Program-made: the position numbers and the translations under genes | Assembly (NCBI GenBank): GCA_913019905.1 | Contig: CAJVZD010000016.1 | Span: 45,951-109,950, forward strand | Source: an uncultured Cellvibrionales bacterium | GTDB lineage: Bacteria; Pseudomonadota; Gammaproteobacteria; Pseudomonadales; Dasaniaceae | Direction of reading: 5' to 3' | Length of the DNA: 64,000 bases | Shown: positions 27,051 to 37,134 of the stretch, in pieces | How positions within the stretch are numbered: the stretch's first letter is position 1 | How the letters are laid out: every line of letters begins with the position of its first letter | Notes under the pieces: generated by a model | Databases searched by the model: none | Told to the model about the DNA's origin: nothing | The model's input: the letters and a program-made list of their open reading frames with translations, nothing else

Positions 27051-28043
27051 TTAGACGGCGATCGGTAGAGGAGATTCATCGTCTTTATTGAGGCTGAGTT
27101 GGTGTTGACCGATCGCAGCTGAGATATCGTCGGGCATCTTTAGTCTCTTTACGGACTCAAAGAGTGTCTCTGCCTGTCCGTATTGCCGACGTAAATACCC
27201 TAACCACTGTTTCACTCTATTGCCAACGTACTTGTGGTCGTATTCATGTGCTGTAACCGAACAAAATTGATCTAAAAGTCGAACAATGCTAGGCCATTCG
27301 AGGATCGGTTTACCTGTTTGCTGATGGACCGATTTGATTTGGCGGGCTAAATCGGGGCAGGATAATATTCCTCGTCCCAGCATAATATCCTGGCAGTTAC
27401 TTTGCACAACACAATTATGATAATCCTGAGTGCTCCATATCTCTCCGTTTGCAATGATAGGGATTGGACTTTTTTCAGTAACGGCAGCGATTGCATCCCA
27501 GTATGCGGGTGGTTTATATCCATCCTCCTTGGTTCGTGCATGAATGGTGAGTTCGTTTGCACTGGCGGCAAAAATGGCTGCACAGATATCATCGAGCAGG
27601 CTTCTATCGTTGAAGCCAAGTCTGATTTTGACGGTAACCGGTGTTGTTTTTGGTACCGCGTCACGCACTGCCTTAACAATATCAAATACCCGTCGAGGCT
27701 CTTTCAATAAAACCGATCCGCCATCGTTGCGATTAACCAGTTTAGCCGGACAGCCAAAGTTGATATCAATACCGGCAGCGCCCAATTCAGCTGCTCGCAA
27801 TGCATTCATTGCCATTGGCTCAGGAATGCCTCCCAATAATTGAATGTAGACAGGAGTGCCGCTTGGAGTGAGGCTGCCGTTGTGTAATTCGGGGCAATAT
27901 CGATAAAATACTTTTGCTGGAAGACGATGATTCGTTATCCGCACAAATTCAGTGACGCAGCGATCGAGTCCGCCCACCTCGCTTAACATGGAGCGCATGG
28001 TATGGTCGACGACGCCTTCCATTGGGGCGAGCATGATTCTCAT
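27051..28043 (-). CDS. tRNA-dihydrouridine(16) synthase DusC
   Basis: A 330-residue flavoprotein of the Dus family. The start MRIMLAPMEGVVDHTMR and CVTEFVRI match the DusC branch rather than DusA or DusB; INFGCPAKLVNRNDGGSVLL contains the catalytic Cys98. It reduces uridine 16 of tRNA to dihydrouridine with NADPH. C-terminal recruitment domain from about residue 245 (KYVGNRVKQWLGYLRRQYG). Divergent from the oad operon. Stand-alone gene. Confidence 0.93.
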   Translation of the reverse strand: MRIMLAPMEGVVDHTMRSMLSEVGGLDRCVTEFVRITNHRLPAKVFYRYCPELHNGSLTPSGTPVYIQLLGGIPEPMAMNALRAAELGAAGIDINFGCPAKLVNRNDGGSVLLKEPRRVFDIVKAVRDAVPKTTPVTVKIRLGFNDRSLLDDICAAIFAASANELTIHARTKEDGYKPPAYWDAIAAVTEKSPIPIIANGEIWSTQDYHNCVVQSNCQDIMLGRGILSCPDLARQIKSVHQQTGKPILEWPSIVRLLDQFCSVTAHEYDHKYVGNRVKQWLGYLRRQYGQAETLFESVKRLKMPDDISAAIGQHQLSLNKDDESPLPIAV

Positions 28044-28426
28044 TGTTAATTTGGATCTCTGTTTGTTGTCGGTGGGTATTATACGGATAGTTTGAAATTT
28101 CGCTAAGATTCATTTACCGATAATCACTGCTGGAAAAAGCGGTTTAGTTTAATATCGACGGTTTTTTGTTGGGTAATCTACATCAGCATTAGCTAAACTC
28201 AATTTCTTGCCTATAAGTTTTTGATATTTAAAGAATTATAGTGGTTTCAATTGATATTTTTTCAGGTGAAGCTTATTGCCTAAACAGCTGATTACCTGTA
28301 CATTGTCAACTTTTTTGCGCCTATGACTGGGCGTTTATATTATAGCCTTTTGTTTTAGGATATTAAGTGTCGCGATGTTGGCATAAAATTTCGCTAAAAC
28401 AGCTTGTCAGAGTCGGGAGCTAACCA
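28044..28426. other. Intergenic region between divergent dusC and oadG
   Basis: No gene seen. It contains the predicted oad promoter (28315-28343) and AT-rich DNA. Confidence 0.4.
28315..28343 (+). promoter_or_regulatory. Predicted sigma-70 promoter for oadGAB
   Basis: TTGCGC at 28315-28320 and TATTAT at 28338-28343 are separated by 17 bases, about 85 bases upstream of the oadG start. Weak match to consensus at -35, prediction only. Confidence 0.35.
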
Positions 28427-28669
28427 GTGCAGCCATCGCTTATGCAGCAAGGTGTCGAATTAATGCTATTTGGCATGGGCACAGTATTTGTATTTCTAGC
28501 ATTGCTAATTGCAGCCACCACTGCCATGTCTGCAGTATTGCAGCGGTACACGAAACCCGAACAGCTTGTTCCCCAGCAAGCGCCAAATAAGACGGCTGTG
28601 GTTGAAGATGATCAGTTAATTGCGGTGATTAGTGCGGCTATTCATAAATATCGATCGCGACGGAAATAA
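28427..28669 (+). CDS. Oxaloacetate decarboxylase gamma subunit
   Basis: An 80-residue membrane protein with one N-terminal helix (about residues 10-35, LMLFGMGTVFVFLALLIAATTAM) and a short polar C-terminal part, the usual build of OadG. It anchors and helps assemble the alpha and beta subunits and carries a zinc-binding C-terminus in characterised pumps; the terminal segment here is HKYRSRRK. The GTG at 28427 has GGGAG seven bases ahead and is preferred to the ATG five codons later. First gene of oadGAB. Confidence 0.88.
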   Translation: MQPSLMQQGVELMLFGMGTVFVFLALLIAATTAMSAVLQRYTKPEQLVPQQAPNKTAVVEDDQLIAVISAAIHKYRSRRK

Positions 28670-28741
28670 TAAAGTATTTAGCGATTTTTCGATTAATGGC
28701 CTGTGCCCGTCGACAGAATACTTCGTTCAGGAAAAGACAGT

Positions 28742-30532
28742 ATGACCACAAAAAAACCTTTAGGTATTACGGATGTTGTTCTTAGAGATGCTCATCAATC
28801 TTTGTTTGCAACGCGGATGCGTTTGGATGACATGTTACCCATTGCCGAAAAACTTGACCAGATTGGTTTTTGGTCATTGGAATCGTGGGGTGGAGCCACC
28901 TTTGACGCCTGTATTCGTTATTTGGGAGAAGATCCCTGGGAGCGTATTCGCGAATTAAAAAAAGCGATGCCTAATACTCCGCAACAGATGTTATTTCGCG
29001 GTCAAAATATTTTGGGGTATCGTCATTATGCCGATGACGTTGTCGAGCGATTTGTAGAGCGGGCAGCGATTAACGGCGTTGACGTTTTTCGGGTTTTTGA
29101 TGCGATGAACGACCCGCGCAATTTGGAAACGGCAATTAAAGCCGTGCGCAAAGTCGGCAAACATGCTCAGGGGACGATTTCATATACCCTGAGTCCGGTC
29201 CACAACTTAGATATGTGGGTCGAGTTATCGAAAAACATTGAATCGATGGGTGCCGATTCGATTGCAATAAAGGATATGGCCGGTTTGTTGAAACCCTACG
29301 TGGCCTTTGAATTAGTCAGTCGCTTGAAAAAAGAGCTATCTATTCCTATTCATATGCAGTGTCATGCGACGACAGGTATGTCGACGGCGACGGCTTTGAA
29401 GGCGGTCGAGGCAGGTATCGATAATATCGATACCTCGATTTCGTCTATGAGCATGACTTATGGCCACTCTCCGACTGAATCTGTTGTTGCCATGCTCGAA
29501 GGAACAGAGCGAGATACCGGGCTTGATATCGTGAAGCTGGAAGAAATTGCGGGGTACTTTCGAGAGGTCAGGAAAAAATACGCGCGCTTCGAGGGTTCAC
29601 TGCGCGGTGTTGATTCTCGGATTTTAGTAGCGCAAGTTCCTGGCGGTATGCTAACCAATATGGAAAGCCAATTGAAAGATCAGGGTGCCTCTGACAAATT
29701 GGATGAGGTTCTCGCAGAGATTCCCCGTGTTCGTGAAGATCTAGGGTTTATTCCGTTGGTCACCCCTACCTCGCAAATTGTTGGCACGCAGGCCGTGATG
29801 AACGTGATGTTTGGCGAGCGATATAGATCAATATCAAAAGAAACCGCTGGGGTTTTGGCAGGTAAATATGGCGTAACTCCGGCACCGGTGAATCAGGAGC
29901 TGCAAGCTCGTGTTCTCGACGGCGCAGCGCCGATAACGTGTCGGCCAGCGGATTTACTGGATGCCGAAGTAGATCAGTTGACTTCAGACTTGCAATCCGT
30001 AGCCACCGATAAAGGTATAAAGCTAGCTGCGGGTGAGAATGAGATTGACGATGTGCTTACTTACGCGTTGTTCCCCGAAATAGGTTTGAAGTTTCTCGAA
30101 AATCGCGGAGACCCTTCAGCTTTCGAGCCGGTGCCTACCGCTTCAGCTGCCGAGCCTGCCACCGCTGCGCCGAAGTCTGCTGCTGTGAAAGGCGAGCCAG
30201 AGGTCTACACCGTATCCGTCAAAGGTCAAAGTTATGTGGTGCAAGTGTCTGAAGGTGGAGACATAAACGCGGTGACAGCAGTGACCGGTTTATCCGTGCC
30301 CACTGCAGCAAAAGTCGATGGCGAGCCTGTAACTGCGCCGTTGTCCGGTAACATATTCAAAGTAAACGTCGGCGTTGGCGAGCACGTTCAGCAAGGGGAT
30401 GTGATCATCATTCTTGAAGCGATGAAGATGGAAACCGAAGTGCGTGCAAGCCATTCCGGATCCGTTGTGTCAGTCAGTGTTAAGGAGGGCGACTCTGTTT
30501 CTGTGGGCGATATATTATTAACCATTGTCTAG
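28742..30532 (+). CDS. Oxaloacetate decarboxylase alpha subunit (biotin carrier)
   Basis: A 596-residue protein with the carboxyltransferase TIM barrel ([18 protein letters not shown] at the start, with the metal-binding aspartate), a conserved carboxylase domain, an Ala/Pro-rich linker around 470-490 and a C-terminal biotinyl domain with the EAMKM motif; biotin would be attached to Lys562. It transfers CO2 from oxaloacetate to biotin for decarboxylation by the beta subunit. The ATG at 28742 follows AGGAAAAG; the GTG upstream at 28703 has no support. Between oadG and oadB. Confidence 0.95.
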   Translation: MTTKKPLGITDVVLRDAHQSLFATRMRLDDMLPIAEKLDQIGFWSLESWGGATFDACIRYLGEDPWERIRELKKAMPNTPQQMLFRGQNILGYRHYADDVVERFVERAAINGVDVFRVFDAMNDPRNLETAIKAVRKVGKHAQGTISYTLSPVHNLDMWVELSKNIESMGADSIAIKDMAGLLKPYVAFELVSRLKKELSIPIHMQCHATTGMSTATALKAVEAGIDNIDTSISSMSMTYGHSPTESVVAMLEGTERDTGLDIVKLEEIAGYFREVRKKYARFEGSLRGVDSRILVAQVPGGMLTNMESQLKDQGASDKLDEVLAEIPRVREDLGFIPLVTPTSQIVGTQAVMNVMFGERYRSISKETAGVLAGKYGVTPAPVNQELQARVLDGAAPITCRPADLLDAEVDQLTSDLQSVATDKGIKLAAGENEIDDVLTYALFPEIGLKFLENRGDPSAFEPVPTASAAEPATAAPKSAAVKGEPEVYTVSVKGQSYVVQVSEGGDINAVTAVTGLSVPTAAKVDGEPVTAPLSGNIFKVNVGVGEHVQQGDVIIILEAMKMETEVRASHSGSVVSVSVKEGDSVSVGDILLTIV

Positions 30533-30553
30533 CTGGAAGTAGAGGATAATATA

Positions 30554-31858
30554 ATGGATAAACTGCTCTTGCTGTGGGCCGACTCTGGTATTTACCAAAT
30601 GGGTCTTGGGCAGCTGGTTATGATACTCATTGGTATCGGGCTTTTATATTTGGCCATTAATCGCGGATTCGAGCCTTTATTGCTCGTTCCCATCGGTTTC
30701 GGCGGAATTCTTGCCAACATACCCGGTGCTGGCATGGCTTTTTCGTCTGTCGAAAATGCTATAACCTTAGGTGGCCCCGACGTTTTGAACGCGCTTGCCG
30801 AAAGCCTGAAGTTGAGTGCCTGGGAAAGTGGAAAGGATATTTATCATGCTTATGAAACAGCCGGTGCGCAGGCCCATCTGCTCGCCCAGCAGACTGCTGC
30901 AGATCATGGGTTTTCGAATGGAATGTTATACAATTTTTACACTGTCGCTATTGCGAGCGGGGCGGCCCCGTTAGTTATTTTTATGGGAGTCGGTGCAATG
31001 ACCGACTTCGGGCCGCTATTGGCTAATCCCAAAACATTGTTTCTCGGCGCTGCCGCTCAATTTGGAATCTTCGCTACCATTTTAGGTGCTGTTGGTTTAA
31101 CGAGCATAGGCATAATGGATTTTAGTCTAGCCGACGCTGCCGCTATTGGGATTATTGGCGGCGCAGACGGGCCTACCGCTATTTACGTATCCAGTATTTT
31201 GGCTCCGGATTTATTGGGAGCCATCGCGGTTGCGGCCTATTCCTACATGGCGTTAGTCCCTCTGATTCAGCCACCCATTATGATGGCTCTAACCACTGAA
31301 GAAGAACGAAAAATTGAAATGGTACAGCTGCGGCACGTTTCCAAGGTTGAGAAAATATTCTTTCCAATGGTATTACTCATTCTGGTCGCGTTGATCTTAC
31401 CGTCTGCGGCACCGTTACTCGGTATGTTTTGTTTTGGAAATTTGATGAAAGAATGTGGAGTCGTCGATCGATTGAGTGATACGGCCCAGAATGCGCTGAT
31501 TAATATCACAACGATATTCCTCGGTTTGTCAGTCGGGTCCAAATTAAGCGCCGACAAGTTTCTCGATTTAAACACATTAGGCATTTTATTATTGGGGGTT
31601 GTAGCTTTCGGTATAGGTACAGCCTGTGGTTTACTAATGGCAAAACTGATGAATAAACTGTCTAGCACGCCGATTAACCCATTAATTGGCTCAGCCGGCG
31701 TTTCCGCTGTGCCAATGGCAGCTAGAGTATCGAATAAAGTGGGTCTCGACGCCAATCCGCACAATTTTTTGTTAATGCATGCGATGGGACCCAACGTTGC
31801 GGGTGTTATCGGCTCGGCGGTGGCGGCTGGAGTGATGATTAGTCTTGTTGGTGGTTAA
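30554..31858 (+). CDS. Oxaloacetate decarboxylase beta subunit (sodium pump)
   Basis: A 434-residue integral membrane protein with about nine to eleven hydrophobic helices. The conserved [13 protein letters not shown] motif contains the essential sodium-binding aspartate, and [17 protein letters not shown] near the C-terminus is also hallmark. Known role: it decarboxylates carboxybiotin on the alpha subunit and exports sodium ions, turning oxaloacetate-to-pyruvate conversion into a sodium motive force. GAGG ribosome binding site. Last gene of the operon. Confidence 0.95.
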   Translation: MDKLLLLWADSGIYQMGLGQLVMILIGIGLLYLAINRGFEPLLLVPIGFGGILANIPGAGMAFSSVENAITLGGPDVLNALAESLKLSAWESGKDIYHAYETAGAQAHLLAQQTAADHGFSNGMLYNFYTVAIASGAAPLVIFMGVGAMTDFGPLLANPKTLFLGAAAQFGIFATILGAVGLTSIGIMDFSLADAAAIGIIGGADGPTAIYVSSILAPDLLGAIAVAAYSYMALVPLIQPPIMMALTTEEERKIEMVQLRHVSKVEKIFFPMVLLILVALILPSAAPLLGMFCFGNLMKECGVVDRLSDTAQNALINITTIFLGLSVGSKLSADKFLDLNTLGILLLGVVAFGIGTACGLLMAKLMNKLSSTPINPLIGSAGVSAVPMAARVSNKVGLDANPHNFLLMHAMGPNVAGVIGSAVAAGVMISLVGG

Positions 31859-31861
31859 TAC

Positions 31862-32071
31862 CTAATGTTTGTCGCTTATTTGTACAGTCTCTTCTCTGTG
31901 TAAGAAAAAAGTTGTAGCGTAAAAATCATCGGATACATTGTCAAAGCGCCGCCGTTGCTTGCATAGTCGTCGCTTGCGGTGGTTAAGATTTAGCCGTGGG
32001 TTTTTCCTCAGCTCCATGCCCTCTCGCCGTTCCTTTCTTTTGCGTCTGTCGATAAAAAAGTGGTTTTTCAT
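31862..32071 (-). CDS. Small Arg/Lys-rich hypothetical protein
   Basis: A 69-residue frame with 21 arginines or lysines, clustered in two blocks (DRRKRKERRE near the start and NHRKRRLCKQRRRFD in the middle), ending in a DDFYA segment. This patterned layout resembles the small conserved basic proteins seen in marine gammaproteobacteria, but I cannot name a family and there is no clear Shine-Dalgarno sequence before its ATG. It might bind nucleic acid or acidic phospholipids. It is convergent with oadB (three bases apart) and divergent from gspC. Confidence 0.4.
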   Translation of the reverse strand: MKNHFFIDRRKRKERREGMELRKNPRLNLNHRKRRLCKQRRRFDNVSDDFYATTFFLHREETVQISDKH

Positions 32072-32288
32072 AGCGTTGATGTTTATTCATAGTCATCAGT
32101 CAATTTGAGCGTTTTTGTGTGCGCTGCTGATATCTGATTTGTTACGGGTAGGAACTAGTCTAGTTCAGAAATGTCTTATTGCCAGTATTCCCGTATGTTG
32201 ACCCGACAAGAATTAGGGTTCCTTTAGTTCTAAAGTCCTAATATACTGCGGTTGTGGAAAGTGTGTGCTAGCAGTAGGAGATCAATAA

Positions 32289-33284
32289 GTGTCGAGTTTG
32301 GCTGGCCGTTGGCGAACGTCAGGGAAAAGGGTTACCGATCGGTTTAGTGCATTGCCTGTGAAGGTTATCCATAATACTTTTTGCGTTGTCTTGGTTTTTT
32401 GGTTGCTTTTTTCCCTCATTCAAATTGTTTTGACGTTCATGACTAATCCTTTGGTGGATGAAAATCTGAATGCGGTAAGTAGCACGGATAAGAATAAAGG
32501 TTCTGCTACACATAAAACAGCTTCCGTTGATATCCTGCAGTTACAATCCCTGGATCTATTTGGTGCAGATAGCCTTAAAACGGAAGGTGCTGATGTTGTA
32601 CCAGTGCAGGACGTTATCGATCTGGACGCGACGAAAACTCGCCTGAATGTTGCGCTGGAGGGAATTGTATTAAACTCAAGACAAGATGAATCCTTAGCGA
32701 TAATTGTATATCAGGGTAAGCAAGATCAGTATTATGTTGGCGAAAAGTTGCCCATCAACGGCAGTGTTAGTTTAGAGCGAGTACTGGAAGATCACGTCAT
32801 TTTGAATAATTCCGGGAGTTATGAATCTCTGTGGTTATACGACGAAGAAAATAAGACTAGCTCTGCATCTCATCGTGGTGAGAAAAAATCAAGCCCAAAG
32901 ATTATCCCTCGGCGCACCACCGAGAAGGCAACAGTCGTTCGACCAGATCGGAAAGCAACATCGCTAGCAAAGGATTACCGAAAACGCTTATATAATAATC
33001 CGCGATCATTGGCTGAAGCAATACGCATATCGCCGAGTCAGAAAGGTGGTCAGCTGGTTGGTTATAAAGTGAGCCCCGGCAAAGACCGTCAGCAATTTAC
33101 CGACTTGGGTTTTATGCCGAACGACGTGGTGACCAGTATTAACGGTATTACCCTTGATGAACCTTCGAAAGCTTTAGAGATCTATAAATTGATGCGTTCA
33201 GCCAAGGAAGCCAATTTTACCGTTGATAGAAATGGCGAAACGTTGGAGATTGCCGTGTCGTTGGACGACAATACTAACAGCTGA
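32289..33284 (+). CDS. Type II secretion system protein GspC
   Basis: A 331-residue inner-membrane T2SS protein: short cytosolic part, one membrane helix (about 28-52), HR domain in the periplasm (about 95-190) and a C-terminal PDZ domain (about 245-325, with GFMPNDVVTSINGITLDEPSKA). GspC links the inner-membrane platform to the secretin and helps select substrates. GTG start with TAGGAG nine bases upstream. First gene of the gspC-N operon. Confidence 0.93.
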   Translation: MSSLAGRWRTSGKRVTDRFSALPVKVIHNTFCVVLVFWLLFSLIQIVLTFMTNPLVDENLNAVSSTDKNKGSATHKTASVDILQLQSLDLFGADSLKTEGADVVPVQDVIDLDATKTRLNVALEGIVLNSRQDESLAIIVYQGKQDQYYVGEKLPINGSVSLERVLEDHVILNNSGSYESLWLYDEENKTSSASHRGEKKSSPKIIPRRTTEKATVVRPDRKATSLAKDYRKRLYNNPRSLAEAIRISPSQKGGQLVGYKVSPGKDRQQFTDLGFMPNDVVTSINGITLDEPSKALEIYKLMRSAKEANFTVDRNGETLEIAVSLDDNTNS

Positions 33285-33363
33285 CCGACAGTGTTTTTAA
33301 TAAATCGCTTTGCAGGTTTTATATTCTTTGCCATTCATTATTTTCCAACTGAGTACATTTTTC

Positions 33364-35493
33364 ATGAATTGTTTGTTTCACAAGCGGCTTTTTACTTGGG
33401 TATCAACTCGTGCACTTACAGCTTATTTTGATCTGGCTAAGCTACCAAGACCCGTTGCTTCTAAGCTGATTGTCTCGGTGTTATCTGCTGTCGTCATACT
33501 ATCTTCGACAGAGGTTTTCGCACAATCAATAAGTCAAAAATCAGAAAAACAGCAATCAAACCCCGATCAAACCTGGACAGTGAATTTTAAGGAAACCGAC
33601 ATTCAGGAACTCATTCGTTTTGTGGCTAATGCTTTAGGCAAAACAATGATTATAGACTCAAAGGTAAAAGGAACCGTGCAGGTGATTTCGTCGAAACCTG
33701 TGAATCGCGAAGAGTTATACGAGCTATTTCTCTCGATTTTGGAAGTGCAGGGCTTCGCTGCTGTTAACTCCGGCGACATTATTCGAATTATTCCCAACAA
33801 AGGCGCCCGGTCTGCACCCGTGCAGGTGGCAAATAAAAATCGTATTTCCCTCAGTAGTGAAGTAGTAACGCAGGTTATACAGCTTAACAACATTTCCGCT
33901 GCGAAGTTAATTCCGCTGATTAGGCCGTTGGCGCCACAGCATGCTCATGTAGCCGCTTACGCACCAAGTAACGCAATTATTATTTCTGATACATCCGCCA
34001 ATATTGCTCGTATTCGAAAAGTTATTGAAAGCATCGACTTGTCGGCGGTCGAAGAGACCGATATTGTAACTCTGGAACATGCATCATCCGAAGAAGTGGT
34101 GCGGATGTTAAAGGAGTTGCAGCAAAGCCAAAAGAAGAAAGGACAGGCTGAAACGGGACAGTTGCTGCTGGTTGCGGACAAAAGAACCAACAGTGTGCTT
34201 GTTAGCGGCGACGAGTTGGAGCGCGCAAGAGTGAAGAGTCTACTGGCTTTTCTGGATACAGCCTTGGTTCAAAGCGGTAATGTGAAAGTCGTTTATCTTG
34301 AATATGCTCTAGCGAAAGACCTTGCCGCAGTGCTGAGCAAAGTTGTGCAAAACATGGTCGGAATGACGGGCCCTCGAACTCCCGGCAAAACCAAATCCAA
34401 GGGCCTTGCGAGCATAGAAGCCGATGAGGGAACAAATTCTCTGATTATTACTGCAGAAGCTGACGTCATGCAGTCTTTGTTATCGGTAGTTAAGCGATTA
34501 GATATTCGGCGCGCGCAGGTATTGGTGGAAGCTATCATAGTGGAAATTACAGATACCGACGACCGGGACTTGGGGATTGAGTGGTTATTTACAAACGACA
34601 GTGGCGCTTATGGATCATCTACGCGCGCAGGTTTAGCGGGAGCCACGGCAGCGGCAGCTTTCGAGTCGGATGACTCGACTGAATCCACAGCCAGTATCGC
34701 TTCCGCATTGGCGGGTATACCCGGACAGGTATTGGGTTTTGGTCATGTAAAAGATGGCTTGAGTTTGAATTTGGTTATCAACGCTCTGAAGAAAAATACC
34801 AAGGCGAATATATTATCAACACCTTCTTTGATGACGCTGGACAATGAAGAGGCTTCCATTGTCGTTGGTGAAAGTATTCCCTTTGTGACCGGTTCGTATA
34901 CGTCGACGGGAAGTTCTTCCTCTAATCCCGATAACCCGTTTCAAACAGTAGAGCGAGAAAATGTGGGGATTACGTTAAAGGTGACTCCACAAATTAATGA
35001 AGGGGACTCTCTGATATTGGCTATTTCTCAAGAAGTATCAAATGTCAAAGGGACCGCTGCGCTCAACAGTAATTTGATTACTAGTGAGCGGAAAATTGAT
35101 ACCAAAGTTCTTGCTGATAATGGCCAGACCATTGTGCTGGGCGGCTTGATTGAAGACAATGTGACTGAGGAGGTTCAAAAAGTGCCTTTGCTGGGTGACT
35201 TGCCGGTCATCGGTGCGATGTTTCGAAGTACCGCCGTTAATGTCGGTAAAAAACATTTACTGGTTTTCCTGAAAGCGACTATTGTCCGGGATAATCGTGA
35301 AATGGATGAAGCGACAGCGGGGAAATATAGATTAATCAGAAAAGAGCAACAAAGAGAAATCGATGAAGGTGTTAATCTCATTGAAGACCGCTCCTTGCCT
35401 TTACTACCCGAGTGGGAAGAGCAGCGGGAGATACTGATAAATATGAAACGAGCTGATGAAAGCCTGCAAGTCGAATCTGATTCGGGACAATAA
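33364..35493 (+). CDS. Type II secretion system secretin GspD
   Basis: A protein of about 709 residues. A long basic N-terminus leads into a signal-peptide-like hydrophobic stretch ending VFAQ; then N0-N3 domains and the C-terminal secretin domain (NILSTPSLMTLDNEEA, GESIPFVTG, VPLLGDLPVIGAMFRS). It forms the outer-membrane channel. The ATG at 33364 was preferred over a TTG at 33310, though the distance from start to hydrophobic core is longer than in an ideal signal peptide. It is followed two bases later by gspE. A pilotin gene (gspS-like) was not seen. Confidence 0.93.
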   Translation: MNCLFHKRLFTWVSTRALTAYFDLAKLPRPVASKLIVSVLSAVVILSSTEVFAQSISQKSEKQQSNPDQTWTVNFKETDIQELIRFVANALGKTMIIDSKVKGTVQVISSKPVNREELYELFLSILEVQGFAAVNSGDIIRIIPNKGARSAPVQVANKNRISLSSEVVTQVIQLNNISAAKLIPLIRPLAPQHAHVAAYAPSNAIIISDTSANIARIRKVIESIDLSAVEETDIVTLEHASSEEVVRMLKELQQSQKKKGQAETGQLLLVADKRTNSVLVSGDELERARVKSLLAFLDTALVQSGNVKVVYLEYALAKDLAAVLSKVVQNMVGMTGPRTPGKTKSKGLASIEADEGTNSLIITAEADVMQSLLSVVKRLDIRRAQVLVEAIIVEITDTDDRDLGIEWLFTNDSGAYGSSTRAGLAGATAAAAFESDDSTESTASIASALAGIPGQVLGFGHVKDGLSLNLVINALKKNTKANILSTPSLMTLDNEEASIVVGESIPFVTGSYTSTGSSSSNPDNPFQTVERENVGITLKVTPQINEGDSLILAISQEVSNVKGTAALNSNLITSERKIDTKVLADNGQTIVLGGLIEDNVTEEVQKVPLLGDLPVIGAMFRSTAVNVGKKHLLVFLKATIVRDNREMDEATAGKYRLIRKEQQREIDEGVNLIEDRSLPLLPEWEEQREILINMKRADESLQVESDSGQ

Positions 35494-35495
35494 CG

Positions 35496-37049
35496 ATGTC
35501 CGACGTTGATATAGAAACCAGTGAAAGTCTAAATACTTTGGAATCCGAAGCGACTGTGTCATTCAAACGGTCACCGGAAGAAGAGCTTTTTGTTTTGCCT
35601 TTTACTTTTGCTCAGAATCATGGAGTTCTTCTGGACTGGAGAGAAGATGGCCTGGTCGTTTTGTACCGTAGTGGATTAACATTAGCGGTATTGTCAGAGC
35701 TGCAACGCGGCCTAATGAGGTCGTTCGGTACAGAAGAGCTTAGCAATGCGGATTTCCAGCGGCAGTTGACTCGTACCTATCAAAAAGATAATCGGGAGGC
35801 CATCCAAGTAGCCGAGGATATGGGGGACGATATCGACTTGTCACGGCTTGCCGATGAAATCCCAGACACGGCTGACTTGATGGACGCGGAAGGCGACGCA
35901 CCTGTTATCCGTTTGATCAATGCCCTATTGTCTCAGGCCGTCCGAGAACAGGCCTCAGATATTCATATCGAGACCTTTGAAGAAAAGCTGACTGTGCGCT
36001 TTCGTGTCGATGGCGTATTGACCGAAGTTCTATCACCAAAGCGGATGTTGGCACCGTTACTCGTTTCTCGATTGAAGGTGATGGCCAAGCTGGATATAGC
36101 TGAAAAACGGGTACCACAGGATGGCCGAATTTCGATTCGGCTCGCAGGTCACGCGGTTGATCTTCGGGTTTCAACCATTCCCTCTACCCACGGTGAGCGC
36201 GTAGTACTTCGATTGTTAGACAAGCAAGCGGGGCAATTGGAATTATCTCAGTTAAATATGAGTGTTGACGTCGATGCGTCTTATAAGAAAGCGCTACATA
36301 CGCCGCATGGTATTATTTTGGTGACGGGTCCCACAGGGTCCGGTAAAACAACGACTCTGTATGCCGGTCTGACCCACATTAATGACAGTAGCCGTAATAT
36401 TTTGACGATTGAGGATCCCGTGGAATATCTTTTACCCGGCATCGGTCAAACTCAGGTTAACTCAAAAGTTGATATGACTTTTGCGAGAGGTCTGCGCGCC
36501 ATCTTGCGTCAGGATCCTGATGTGGTGATGGTCGGAGAAATTCGAGATACAGAGACCGCAGAAATTGCAGTTCAGGCCAGTTTAACCGGGCATTTGGTGT
36601 TATCAACGCTGCACACCAATACGGCTATCGGTGCTATCACTCGTCTTCAGGATATGGGTGTTGAACCCTTCCTGCTTTCTTCCAGTATTATAGCAGTGAT
36701 GGCACAGAGACTTGTGCGGGTTTTATGCGCGCGGTGTAAGGAGATTCACACAGCATCGTCGTCAGAATTATCCGCGCTCGGCATTTTTGATACAGCAGAA
36801 AAAGTTTCCATTTTTCGGGCCAAGGGCTGCGTTTACTGTAATGGCAGTGGCTACCGAGGTCGAACGGGTATTTATGAACTGATCGTCGTTGACGATCAGT
36901 TACGCGCCTTAATTCACGGTGGAGCGGGTGAACAGGAAATGGTCGTTCAGGCCCGCAAAAAGTCGACTGGTATTCTTGATAGTGGCCGAGATCGTATTCT
37001 GGCCGGCGAAACGACCGTAGAGGAAGTATTGCGAGTGACAACAGCGTGA
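35496..37049 (+). CDS. Type II secretion system ATPase GspE
   Basis: A 517-residue cytosolic hexameric ATPase. N1E domain, then the Walker A motif GPTGSGKTTT near residues 277-286, Asp boxes, Walker B-like DPDVVMVGEIRD, and the four-cysteine zinc element CARC...CVYC before RTGIYEL. It drives assembly of the pseudopilus. Starts at ATG two bases after gspD. An 85-base gap separates it from gspF. Confidence 0.95.
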   Translation: MSDVDIETSESLNTLESEATVSFKRSPEEELFVLPFTFAQNHGVLLDWREDGLVVLYRSGLTLAVLSELQRGLMRSFGTEELSNADFQRQLTRTYQKDNREAIQVAEDMGDDIDLSRLADEIPDTADLMDAEGDAPVIRLINALLSQAVREQASDIHIETFEEKLTVRFRVDGVLTEVLSPKRMLAPLLVSRLKVMAKLDIAEKRVPQDGRISIRLAGHAVDLRVSTIPSTHGERVVLRLLDKQAGQLELSQLNMSVDVDASYKKALHTPHGIILVTGPTGSGKTTTLYAGLTHINDSSRNILTIEDPVEYLLPGIGQTQVNSKVDMTFARGLRAILRQDPDVVMVGEIRDTETAEIAVQASLTGHLVLSTLHTNTAIGAITRLQDMGVEPFLLSSSIIAVMAQRLVRVLCARCKEIHTASSSELSALGIFDTAEKVSIFRAKGCVYCNGSGYRGRTGIYELIVVDDQLRALIHGGAGEQEMVVQARKKSTGILDSGRDRILAGETTVEEVLRVTTA

Positions 37050-37134
37050 TTCGGCTATCAACAGTTTATGAGCGGCGCTATCTGTTTGCGTTCATAACTC
37101 CGTCAGAACATATTTCCGGCGAGATTGTACGGTA

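Noticed and set aside
31267..31794. 175-residue reverse-strand open frame
   Set aside because: Entirely inside oadB on the opposite strand; the forward protein is a clear OadB.
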